From JAZGGS01 sp963714405 (lineage in GTDB: Bacteria > Bacteroidota > Ignavibacteria > Ignavibacteriales > Ignavibacteriaceae): a DNA stretch of 64,000 bases. Position 1 is the stretch's first letter. Every line of letters starts with the position of its first letter. Shown here piece by piece: positions 34,656-43,474 of the stretch. The stretch lies in contig CAVQOH010000006.1 in assembly GCA_963714405.1 (NCBI GenBank), positions 372,001 to 436,000 on the forward strand, written 5' to 3'. The translations under genes were made by a program, and so were the position numbers. A model generated the notes under the pieces. It saw nothing but the letters and a program-made list of their open reading frames with translations, did no database searches and was not told the DNA's origin.

Positions 34656-34681
34656 ATAACCAGCGCCTCAACACCGACCGC
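34656..34681 (+). repeat. Left half of an attC-like site after the GNAT-like gene
   Basis: ATAAC (34656-34660) and GCGCC (34663-34667) are the complements of GTTAT and GGCGC located just before the gene. A matching right half is not seen downstream, so the site looks truncated. Confidence 0.3.
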
Positions 34682-34824
34682 TGTTTTCGTTGTAACTTTT
34701 CGCTTTTAACACAACACTCATTTACATTTCAAATTAATTCTAATTTATCTTTATATTATTATAGCAAGCTGTTCACGTTTAGCAGCAAATTACTTTTCAT
34801 TGATACATTATTCAGAGGTAATTA

Positions 34825-36189
34825 ATGAGCACTTTAATTTCACCATGGGATACCATAAGTAAACTTATAGCTGAAAAAGACAATACAGAGCTTACCAGAT
34901 ATATTGAAACTTTAAGTCCTTCTGAAACTGCTAGAGCAATTTCCCGTTTGGATGAGGAAGAACAACATCTCCTTTTCAGTCTGCTTAAACCAGAAGATGC
35001 AGCTGATATGATAGAAGATATTCCTAATGAGCAGGCTGCAGATTTAGTTGAAGATATGCCATCTGAGCAGGCTGCAGCTATTATGGAAGAGATGACCAGC
35101 GATCATATTGTGGATGTGCTGGGTGAAATGGATGAGGATGCAAGTAAAGCAATTCTGGAAAAAATGCAACTGGAAGATGCTAAAGAAGCCCGTATGATGT
35201 TAAAATATCCGGCTGATTGTGCAGGCGGACTTATGATTTCAGAATTCCTTTCATATAAAATTGATAATACAATCCAGTATGTACTTGATGATCTTCAAAC
35301 AAACAGAAGTAAATATGCTGATTACAATGTTCAATACTTTTATGTTAATAATAAAGAAGGCAAACTTGCAGGTGTACTGCGTATAAATGATTTATTATTC
35401 CCTGCCCGGGAAAAACAGCTTTCCGATATAATGATTCCTTCGCCTAAAAAAGTTTCCGATAAAGCTTCTATTAAAGAACTTCGGGAATTTTTTGAAGATC
35501 ATCATCTTTTCGGAGCTCCAGTGGTAAATGATAATGGGGAATTAGTAGGTGTAGTATTACCAGGTGCCGTTGAAGAAGCAATAAGCAAACAAAAAACTAA
35601 AAACTTTTTAAGAATCAGCGGTATTATTGGCGGAGAAGAATTCCGCACTATGGGCTTGGTATCCCGTTCCGGGCGAAGACTTTCCTGGTTAAGCATTAAT
35701 ATAGTGCTTAACATTATAGCCGCAAGTGTAATTGCACTTTATGAAGATACTCTTTCAGCTGTTATTGCATTGGCAGTTTTCTTACCGATGGTAAGCGATA
35801 TGAGCGGATGTTCGGGTAACCAGGCAGTAGCAGTATCTATGCGTGAACTGGCTCTTGGATTAGTCCGCCCGGTTGAACTGTTTTGGGTGTTTATAAATGA
35901 AGCCAAAGTGGGAATTATCAATGGAATTGTACTTGGTATGCTGCTTGGTATGGTTGCTTTTTTTTGGAAGGGAAATCCCTGGCTGGGATTAGTGGTAGGA
36001 TGTGCATTAGCAATAAACACAATTGTTTCAGTAACTCTTGGCGGAATGTTACCACTTATACTTAAAAGGCTGAAACTTGATCCGGCTTTGGTATCCAGTC
36101 CGCTGTTAACAACGGTAACAGATATGTGCGGATTCTTTTTTGTTTTAAGCTTTGCCGCAGCGGTTTTACCGAAACTAACCGGTGCGTAA
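34825..36189 (+). CDS. mgtE: MgtE-type magnesium transporter
   Basis: This is a 454-residue Mg2+ channel/transporter. The N-terminal superhelical MgtE-N domain (about 1-130) has repeated acidic helices (E-D-A-A-D-M-I-E-D-I and E-Q-A-A-D-L-V-E-D-M). Two CBS domains follow (about 135-260), forming the magnesium-sensing cytosolic gate. The C-terminal part holds five transmembrane helices, with the ion-pathway region N-I-I-A-A-S-V-I-A and P-M-V-S-D-M-S-G-C-S-G-N-Q-A. It stands alone just outside the cassette-like island. Confidence 0.95.
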   Translation: MSTLISPWDTISKLIAEKDNTELTRYIETLSPSETARAISRLDEEEQHLLFSLLKPEDAADMIEDIPNEQAADLVEDMPSEQAAAIMEEMTSDHIVDVLGEMDEDASKAILEKMQLEDAKEARMMLKYPADCAGGLMISEFLSYKIDNTIQYVLDDLQTNRSKYADYNVQYFYVNNKEGKLAGVLRINDLLFPAREKQLSDIMIPSPKKVSDKASIKELREFFEDHHLFGAPVVNDNGELVGVVLPGAVEEAISKQKTKNFLRISGIIGGEEFRTMGLVSRSGRRLSWLSINIVLNIIAASVIALYEDTLSAVIALAVFLPMVSDMSGCSGNQAVAVSMRELALGLVRPVELFWVFINEAKVGIINGIVLGMLLGMVAFFWKGNPWLGLVVGCALAINTIVSVTLGGMLPLILKRLKLDPALVSSPLLTTVTDMCGFFFVLSFAAAVLPKLTGA

Positions 36190-36220
36190 ATTAGAAAACT
36201 AAAAATTTAAATAATTAAAA

Positions 36221-36664
36221 ATGAAAAAAAACGATATACCAATAATTGTGGAACAATCATTCAATGCTTCCATACAAGCAGTTTGGAACGCAATAACTGA
36301 TATTAACGAAATGCATAAATGGTATTTTGAGAATATACCAGATTTTAAACCTGTAGTTGGATTTAAAACGCAGTTTAATGTACAAAGCGAAGAGAGAAAT
36401 TTTTTACACAAGTGGGAAATTACAGAGGTAAAACCACTCCGCTTGATAAAATACAGCTGGGTATTTGAAGAATACCCGGGTAAATCAACTGCTGCATTTG
36501 AAATATTTGAGGAAGAAAAACTTACAAAATTGCGGTTAAAAGTAAATGTACTTGAAGATTTTCCTGATGAGATTCCTGAATTTACAACTGATAGCTGTTT
36601 AAACGGCTGGAATTATTTCATCAAACAAAGATTGAAGGATTATTTAGAGAACAAATCGGAGTAA
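36221..36664 (+). CDS. SRPBCC (AHSA1-like) domain protein
   Basis: This is a 147-residue START-like helix-grip protein. The N-terminal strand plus helix I-I-V-E-Q-S-F-N-A-S-I-Q-A-V-W-N-A-I-T-D is typical. So are the later W-E-I-T-E-V-K-P-L-R-L-I-K-Y-S-W and the C-terminal helix with N-G-W-N-Y-F-I-K-Q-R-L-K-D-Y-L. These domains bind hydrophobic ligands; the activator-of-Hsp90-like subgroup is the nearest match. The ligand is unknown. It is six bases from the next gene, so the two form an operon. Confidence 0.85.
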   Translation: MKKNDIPIIVEQSFNASIQAVWNAITDINEMHKWYFENIPDFKPVVGFKTQFNVQSEERNFLHKWEITEVKPLRLIKYSWVFEEYPGKSTAAFEIFEEEKLTKLRLKVNVLEDFPDEIPEFTTDSCLNGWNYFIKQRLKDYLENKSE

Positions 36665-36670
36665 TTTACC

Positions 36671-37291
36671 ATGAAAGACGAACAAAGAATCATCCTAAGA
36701 TGGATAACCGTTGGAATTATTTGCGGATATTTAGTTAGTATTATTTATCCAGTACTACAGTTTATAAATAGCTTCATTTTAGCAGTTGTTTTAGCTTCTT
36801 CAATGGGAATTTTGTTAAGTTTAGCCTCTGTTGGTTTATACTATTTTATCCGAATTCATAAAAAAACTATCAAATCAAAAATTGCTTTAATTTCAAACAT
36901 TATAGCCGGTGCATTATTATCAGCTATGTTTTTAGTTCAACTTTCCATAAAATCTTCCAGGCCTGAAATAATCGATGAATCATCAAATTGGATTTGGAAT
37001 ACAATTAATCACATACATTACGGATTAGATGTTTCCTGGGATGTATATATTTTTTTAGGCACATTGTTATTTGCTTTGTGTGCATTTAATCATCCAAAAT
37101 TGGGAAAAATATTAGCTATCAGCGGAATTGTAATTTCTTTCCTGATGATAGTTACAAATATCATTTCATTTCCAATTCCACCAGCAGTAGAATTTATAGA
37201 TTTCGGTCCACTAATTGGTTTGTGGTATCTGGGAATTACTATAAAAATTACTTTTTCCAGAAAATGGTTACATCAGCGATTAGAAATTTAA
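36671..37291 (+). CDS. Uncharacterised six-helix membrane protein
   Basis: This is a 206-residue membrane protein with about six helices. It has no recognised family or catalytic motif. A charged loop around K-S-S-R-P-E-I-I-D-E-S-S precedes a helix pair containing H-I-H-Y-G-L-D-V-S-W-D. It follows the SRPBCC gene by six bases and is probably translated from the same message. Confidence 0.6.
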   Translation: MKDEQRIILRWITVGIICGYLVSIIYPVLQFINSFILAVVLASSMGILLSLASVGLYYFIRIHKKTIKSKIALISNIIAGALLSAMFLVQLSIKSSRPEIIDESSNWIWNTINHIHYGLDVSWDVYIFLGTLLFALCAFNHPKLGKILAISGIVISFLMIVTNIISFPIPPAVEFIDFGPLIGLWYLGITIKITFSRKWLHQRLEI

Positions 37292-37428
37292 ATTTACTCT
37301 TAAATTTTCTTCATATTGTTCATCCTGTAACAGGAGAAATTAATTATTTAGCATCTTAATTCAACAAATAATAACTTTATAAACTTATTTTCAATAATTA
37401 AAAAACGAGATTCAAAAGGGCGAAAGAA

Positions 37429-40026
37429 ATGAATATTATTAACAAGTTAGTTCATCTTATTGTATTTGTCTCAATTGTAAGCTTCACAACATTTACTCTT
37501 TCTGCTGCTGATGATAAACAGCATCTGCCAAAAGGAGTATACATTCATCAACTGGATAATGGTATGCAGGTTTTGTTAATTGAAAATCCTGCACTGCCAA
37601 TGGTTGGTGTAAACGTGGTTGTAAAAGCTGGATCAGCTTATGAAAATTTTTCAACGAGCGGTATGAGCCATATGCTTGAGCATCTGCTTTTTAACGGAAC
37701 GGATTCTATGACTCAAAAAGAACTATACGATGCAACTGATATGATTGGCGGTTACAATAATGCGAATACAGGAGATTATTACACAAACTATATGATGGTT
37801 ACTCCCTCAGAAAATATTATTGAAGGAATGAAGCTGCAGGCAGCAATGCTTTTCAAATCAATTATGCCGGAAGACAAATTTGAGAAGGAAAAGGGTATAG
37901 TGATGGAAGAGATTGCTAAATCTTTAGGCAGTGCTGCAGAACAGGAAGAACGAAATATAATTTCAATTATTTATGAAGGGCATGCACTTTCCCTGCCAAC
38001 TTTAGGAACTTATGAAACTATTAAAAACATGGAAAGAGATGAAGTTTTTGATTTCTATAAAAACTACTATGTACCGAACAATATGATAATGAGCGTGGTT
38101 GGAAATTTTAATAGTGATGAAATGCTTAAAAGCATAAATGAAATTTACGGAGCGGAAAAACCCGGAATTGTTTATGAAGATGAGAATTCTTTATGGGCTA
38201 CCGGTTTTCAAAATATAAACAGTATAAATAAAAATGAAGGTGAATTTTTTCATCGTTTTTATAAAGGCGAGCAGCTCTCTGCAAACTTGATTTACAAACT
38301 TCCCGGCAAACTTTCACAGGAATTTTTTAACCTGCTTGAAATATCACTTGGCAATTTAAAAGATAGTCTGCAGAATATTTTAAATGAGAAATACCCTGAA
38401 AAAGTTGATAAAATAAATTTTTCAATAAGAACTTACCCGGTAATTAATTATTTGCATGTAAAGTTATATTTAAATAACAGCAATAATATTTCTGAAATAA
38501 TAAAACTTTTCGATAAAGAATTTAAAAACATAGATTTTGGATTATCTGATGAAATAATAAATTCGGAAGCAGTTAAAACTAAAACAAATTTTTACAAGAA
38601 CGTTGAAAAACCGCATATGTTCGGCATTTACAATGCAGCCACCTTCGCACAATATGGAATCGAATCAGTTTTTAAATCTTATTCAAAATCCGCTTACATT
38701 CAAAGCGGTAGACTGCTAAATGAATTTTCAGTCAACAGTGAACCAATAGTTATTATTCAGCATCCCTTAACTGCAAGTGAAACTGGTAAAACGGAAAGTG
38801 CAGTTAAAACAGAAGTTTTTACAAATGATAAAAACTCTCCTGTTATAATTGCAAAACAAAACAGCGGAACAGAGTTACTTGCAATTCATTACATGTTAAA
38901 AAATAAAGCTGCATATGAAGATAAATTTGGTAAAGATGCATCATTCATCTGGCACGATTCATTCGGGCAGCGAATGGATTCAGAAGAAAATAAAAAAGAA
39001 AGTTCTAAGTACGGATTAACTTTTACCGTTAATGATAATCCATTTATACCGATGGATAATATTTATTTAAGTCCTGCCTTTGGTTACATTCGTGTTGAAG
39101 GATTAGCTGATGATGTTAAAGGAATAATTAACTATCTCAATTCACAGATGAAGGATTTTACTCCAACGGAAGATGAATACAGCAAAGCTGTTAAAAAATT
39201 GCAGGGTGCAATGATGATGCAAAAAAGTAACAAAGCAAAGGATGCTTTTGATGAATTATATCAAAATATAATTTATGAACCCGCAAAATTTTCTGAAGAT
39301 AATGATCAGGTTACTTATGATAATCTTCTAAATTTTGGCAAGGAATATTTTACACCACAAAACATGATAATATCTGTAGTATCACCATTACAAACTGGTG
39401 AGGTGAATAATTTCTTCAAAGAATTCAAAACAGATAATGGCCCAATCAAAATTGATGAGCCTGCTTACCAGCAGCATTTTGCTTCACTAACTGATGCTCA
39501 CACAATTGAAGATACAGTTGGAGGAGAACAATCATATCTCTTTTATGGATTTATAAAATCAGTTGAAGAAGAAGATATACCAGCTCTTAATGCTCTTTCG
39601 TTGCTGCTAAGTGATAAAATTATTTTCGATATTAGGGAAAAACAGGGAATGGCTTATAGAATGGGTGCTGGTATAAATGTAATTGATGATAAAGCTTTGT
39701 TTAATATAAATCTGGGAACAAGACCTGAAAATGTTGAGAAATTAGTTCCACAATTTCCTAACTTTTTTACAAGAGAGTATACATCAACTTTTGATGAGGA
39801 AGAATTAGCAAAAAGCATTAACATGTATCTTGGTAGGATGATGTTTAGGAGGTTATCATCGATAAACCAAGCATATTATCTGGCACACTCTTATTATTTT
39901 GACGGTGATATTTCTTATGATGATGAGTCATTCACAAAGCTTAAAGAAGTAACCATTGATGATGTAAAAAGAATCGCACAAAAATACCTGGAAATAAAAA
40001 ATCCAGTACAGGTAATTGTACATTAA
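37429..40026 (+). CDS. Secreted M16-family zinc peptidase (pitrilysin/insulinase-like)
   Basis: This is an 865-residue protein with a signal peptide ending near T-L-S-A-A. The inverted zinc motif H-x-x-E-H is at His81-Glu84-His85 (S-H-M-L-E-H-L-L-F-N-G), and the third ligand is in I-V-M-E-E-I near Glu160. It contains the two tandem M16 halves, of which only the first is catalytic; the C-terminal half has the R-E-K-Q-G-M-A-Y-R motif. Such enzymes degrade peptides in the periplasm. The next gene is another large peptidase, 30 bases downstream, so they form a proteolytic pair. Confidence 0.93.
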   Translation: MNIINKLVHLIVFVSIVSFTTFTLSAADDKQHLPKGVYIHQLDNGMQVLLIENPALPMVGVNVVVKAGSAYENFSTSGMSHMLEHLLFNGTDSMTQKELYDATDMIGGYNNANTGDYYTNYMMVTPSENIIEGMKLQAAMLFKSIMPEDKFEKEKGIVMEEIAKSLGSAAEQEERNIISIIYEGHALSLPTLGTYETIKNMERDEVFDFYKNYYVPNNMIMSVVGNFNSDEMLKSINEIYGAEKPGIVYEDENSLWATGFQNINSINKNEGEFFHRFYKGEQLSANLIYKLPGKLSQEFFNLLEISLGNLKDSLQNILNEKYPEKVDKINFSIRTYPVINYLHVKLYLNNSNNISEIIKLFDKEFKNIDFGLSDEIINSEAVKTKTNFYKNVEKPHMFGIYNAATFAQYGIESVFKSYSKSAYIQSGRLLNEFSVNSEPIVIIQHPLTASETGKTESAVKTEVFTNDKNSPVIIAKQNSGTELLAIHYMLKNKAAYEDKFGKDASFIWHDSFGQRMDSEENKKESSKYGLTFTVNDNPFIPMDNIYLSPAFGYIRVEGLADDVKGIINYLNSQMKDFTPTEDEYSKAVKKLQGAMMMQKSNKAKDAFDELYQNIIYEPAKFSEDNDQVTYDNLLNFGKEYFTPQNMIISVVSPLQTGEVNNFFKEFKTDNGPIKIDEPAYQQHFASLTDAHTIEDTVGGEQSYLFYGFIKSVEEEDIPALNALSLLLSDKIIFDIREKQGMAYRMGAGINVIDDKALFNINLGTRPENVEKLVPQFPNFFTREYTSTFDEEELAKSINMYLGRMMFRRLSSINQAYYLAHSYYFDGDISYDDESFTKLKEVTIDDVKRIAQKYLEIKNPVQVIVH

Positions 40027-40056
40027 TTTTTTTTAATGAATTTAACGGATAGAAAA

Positions 40057-43000
40057 ATGAAAAAGATATTATTTATATTCATCGGCTTACTGTTGATTGC
40101 ACAATATGCATTTGCACAGGATAAACTCATCCATCATAACATAAATGCAGATGTACAGCCATCTTCATCTTACATAGAAGTTATTGATGAAATTTCCATT
40201 CCTGAAAATTTACTTTCGGAAGAATTAAAATTTAAACTTCATAATGAATTAACAATTTCCTCCTTATCAATGGGTATAAGTGTTGAATTAATAAATGAAG
40301 ACTTAAATGCTGAAGATATTGGTATGGATCGCGATGATGTTGAAGAAACGAGTAAATTAAAATTAAATGAGTATAAATTAATTTATCCTGAAAACCATAA
40401 AGGTGATTTAAATATTAATATAAAATACAGCGGGATGATTGAATCACCAATTGAGCAAAGCGAAGAAAATTATGCAAGGGGTTTTAGTGAATCACCTGGA
40501 ATAATCGCCGAAATTGGTGTTTACCTTGCCGGTTCAACTTATTGGGTTCCTCATTTTAATGATGAGCTGATCACATTTAATCTTACATCATCGACTCCTG
40601 AAGGCTGGAAAACAGTTAGCCAGGGAACTCGTATAAAAGATGAAGACGTTAATGATAAGCATACAGATATTTGGGATTCACCTGAACCAATGGAAGAAGT
40701 ATTTCTTATCGCTGCAAAGTTTACTGAGTATAATTACACCGCTGGTGCTGTAACAGCTATGGCTTTTCTTCGTACACCGGATGAAACACTGGCAAATAAA
40801 TATTTGGAAACTACTGCACAGTATTTGGAGATGTACAGGCAGCTAGTTGGTCCTTTTCCTTTTACAAAATTTGCACTGGTAGAAAACTTTTGGGAAACGG
40901 GATACGGAATGCCTTCATTTACATTGCTTGGTGAAAAAATAATACGCTTCCCCTTTATACTTCATTCATCTTATCCGCATGAACTATTACATAACTGGTG
41001 GGGCAACAGTGTTTATGTTGATTTTGAAACTGGAAACTGGTGTGAGGGTTTAACTGCGTACATGGCTGATCACTTAATTAAGGAACAGCGAGGACAAGCA
41101 ATTGAATACCGCAGATCTACGTTGCAAAAATTTACAGCTTATGTAAATGATGAAAATGATTTTGCACTTTCAGATTTTCGCTCACGGTTTGATGCACCAA
41201 GCGAAGCAATAGGTTATGGCAAATCATTAATGATGTGGAACATGCTCAGACAGGATTTAGGCGATGAGAATTTTATAAAGGGATTCCAGAACTTTTATCG
41301 AAATAACAAATTTAAATTTGCATCATTTTATGATATACAAAAATCCATGGAGGAAACTTCCGGTAAAGATTTAAATGAGTTTTTTGCACAATGGGTTACA
41401 AGAAAAGGAGCCCCGGAACTTCAACTGAAAGACGTAGTTACAAAAGAGCTAGATAATGGTTATTCCGTTGATTTTTCAATTTCACAAATTCAAAATGAAG
41501 ATGCTTTTACATTAAACCTTCCCGTTTTTATTTATACAAAATCAAAAGTGGTGAAAGAAATTGTTGAAATGAGAGATAAAGAACAGCATTATAATTTAAT
41601 TATGGACGAAAGCCCGCTCAGAATTGATATAGATCCGGAATTTGATCTTTTCAGAAGTTTAAATTATAACGAAATACCTCCTGCTCTTTCCACTGCGTAT
41701 GGATCGGAAAAAGTATTAATCATCTTACCTTCAAATGAAGAAGAATCAACTTTAAATTCTTACAAGACTCTTGCTCAAAAATGGCTGGATGAAAAACCGG
41801 ATGATTATGAAATAAAAATTGATAATGAAGTGAATGATATTCCATCTGATAAAACAGTTTGGATTTTTGGATGGGATAATTCCTATAAAAATATCATTAA
41901 AGAAGGAGTTGTTGATTACAATCTTCAGCTAAATGAAAATTCTGTTTATGTGAACAAAAAAAGTTTGGTTGAAGAGAATAACAGCTTTGTAGTTTCTGTC
42001 AGAAATCCTAATAATCCCGAAGAAGTTGCAGTATGGTTAACTATTGGAAATAATAATGCTGTAGATGGATTAATTAGAAAATTACCACACTACGGTAAAT
42101 ATAGTTACCTGGTTTTTGAAGGTGATGAACCTGCGAATATTGAAAAGGGGCAATGGGATGTTGTAAATTCTCCCTTAAGTAAAGTTATTACAGATGAAAA
42201 GGTTATTGAGCTAAAAGAAATTCCTGACCGTGAACCGCTGGCAAAACTTCAACCAGTTTTTTCAGCGGATAAACTTTTAGAGCATGTAAAGTTTTTAGCC
42301 TCTGAAGATCTTAAAGGAAGAGGATTGGGTACTGATGAGCTTGATAAAGCAGCACAATATATTGCTGATCATTTCAAAGAAGCAGGATTAGTGCCTGCAG
42401 GTGATAATGGAACTTACTTTCAAAACTGGGAACAAATAATCGGAAAAGTGAATGGTAAAGAGTTCAAATTGAAAAACGTGATTGGTATAATTCCAGGAAC
42501 CGATGAAAAAATTAGTGGTGAATCCGTTGTGCTTTCTGCTCACTATGATCATTTAGGATTAGGTTGGCCTGATGTACGCAAAGGAAACGAAGGAAAAGTT
42601 CATCACGGCGCAGATGATAATGCAAGCGGTGTTTCGGTAATGATTGAACTTGCAAAGCTTATGGGAAAATCAGAAAAACCAAAAAGAACAATTATTTTTG
42701 TCGCATTTACAGGTGAAGAAGCGGGATTGGCTGGCAGCAGGCATTATGTAAAAAACTACACACAATACCCTGCTGAAAAAATTATTGCAAATATAAATCT
42801 TGATACTGTTGGAAGGTTATTTGGTAAAAAACTTTTAGTTCTAAACAGCGAAAGCGCGCGCGAATGGAAATTTATATTTATGGGAACAGAGTATGTTACT
42901 GGCATTCCAATCTCAATGGTAACAGAAAAATTAGATGCCAGTGATCAGACAGCTTTTATTGATGCCGGAATACCCGGAATACAAATTTTCTCGGGACCTG

Positions 43001-43446
43001 AAGAAGATTATCACAAACCAACTGATACTTACGATAAAATTGATGCTGATGGAATGGTTAAAGTTGCAGCCGTTACAAAAGAAGTTCTTCAATATCTTGC
43101 AGAAAGAGATGAACCTTTAACAAATACTATTAAGCAGGACGAACCAAAACCAATTGAAGAAATACAAACAGAGAAAAAAGACAGAAAAGTAAGTACAGGC
43201 ACTATGCCTGATTTTCAGTATTCCGGTGAAGGAGTAAAAATCGGTGCTGTAATGCCTGATTCTCCCGCTGAAAAAAGCGGCTTACAAAAAGGTGATATAA
43301 TAATAAAATTTGAAGAATTACAGATTAAAAATTTAAAGGATTATTCGAACGCCTTGAAAACAAAACAACCGGGTGATGTAGTTATTATTGAATTTATAAG
43401 GGATGACGAAACTAAAACAGTTCAATTAGAATTGGCTGAGAGATAA
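40057..43446 (+). CDS. Exported M1-M28-PDZ multidomain peptidase
   Basis: This is a large exported enzyme of 1129 residues. After the signal peptide (M-K-K-I-L-F-I-F-I-G), an M1-type aminopeptidase domain carries H-E-L-L-H (308-312) and Glu330 in W-C-E-G-L. An M28 domain follows with the two-zinc ligands His829 and Asp831 (S-A-H-Y-D-H), Asp853 (G-A-D-D-N-A-S-G), Glu887/Glu888 (T-G-E-E), Asp916 and a late H-K-P-T-D-T. A PDZ domain (about 1055-1129) closes the protein. All catalytic ligands are visible in both peptidase modules. The ATG at 40057 is preferred to 40036 because it starts the signal peptide. It is paired with the M16 gene upstream. Confidence 0.9.
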   Translation: MKKILFIFIGLLLIAQYAFAQDKLIHHNINADVQPSSSYIEVIDEISIPENLLSEELKFKLHNELTISSLSMGISVELINEDLNAEDIGMDRDDVEETSKLKLNEYKLIYPENHKGDLNINIKYSGMIESPIEQSEENYARGFSESPGIIAEIGVYLAGSTYWVPHFNDELITFNLTSSTPEGWKTVSQGTRIKDEDVNDKHTDIWDSPEPMEEVFLIAAKFTEYNYTAGAVTAMAFLRTPDETLANKYLETTAQYLEMYRQLVGPFPFTKFALVENFWETGYGMPSFTLLGEKIIRFPFILHSSYPHELLHNWWGNSVYVDFETGNWCEGLTAYMADHLIKEQRGQAIEYRRSTLQKFTAYVNDENDFALSDFRSRFDAPSEAIGYGKSLMMWNMLRQDLGDENFIKGFQNFYRNNKFKFASFYDIQKSMEETSGKDLNEFFAQWVTRKGAPELQLKDVVTKELDNGYSVDFSISQIQNEDAFTLNLPVFIYTKSKVVKEIVEMRDKEQHYNLIMDESPLRIDIDPEFDLFRSLNYNEIPPALSTAYGSEKVLIILPSNEEESTLNSYKTLAQKWLDEKPDDYEIKIDNEVNDIPSDKTVWIFGWDNSYKNIIKEGVVDYNLQLNENSVYVNKKSLVEENNSFVVSVRNPNNPEEVAVWLTIGNNNAVDGLIRKLPHYGKYSYLVFEGDEPANIEKGQWDVVNSPLSKVITDEKVIELKEIPDREPLAKLQPVFSADKLLEHVKFLASEDLKGRGLGTDELDKAAQYIADHFKEAGLVPAGDNGTYFQNWEQIIGKVNGKEFKLKNVIGIIPGTDEKISGESVVLSAHYDHLGLGWPDVRKGNEGKVHHGADDNASGVSVMIELAKLMGKSEKPKRTIIFVAFTGEEAGLAGSRHYVKNYTQYPAEKIIANINLDTVGRLFGKKLLVLNSESAREWKFIFMGTEYVTGIPISMVTEKLDASDQTAFIDAGIPGIQIFSGPEEDYHKPTDTYDKIDADGMVKVAAVTKEVLQYLAERDEPLTNTIKQDEPKPIEEIQTEKKDRKVSTGTMPDFQYSGEGVKIGAVMPDSPAEKSGLQKGDIIIKFEELQIKNLKDYSNALKTKQPGDVVIIEFIRDDETKTVQLELAER

Positions 43447-43474
43447 TATTTTTGCTAAATGGATTTTTCTAAAA

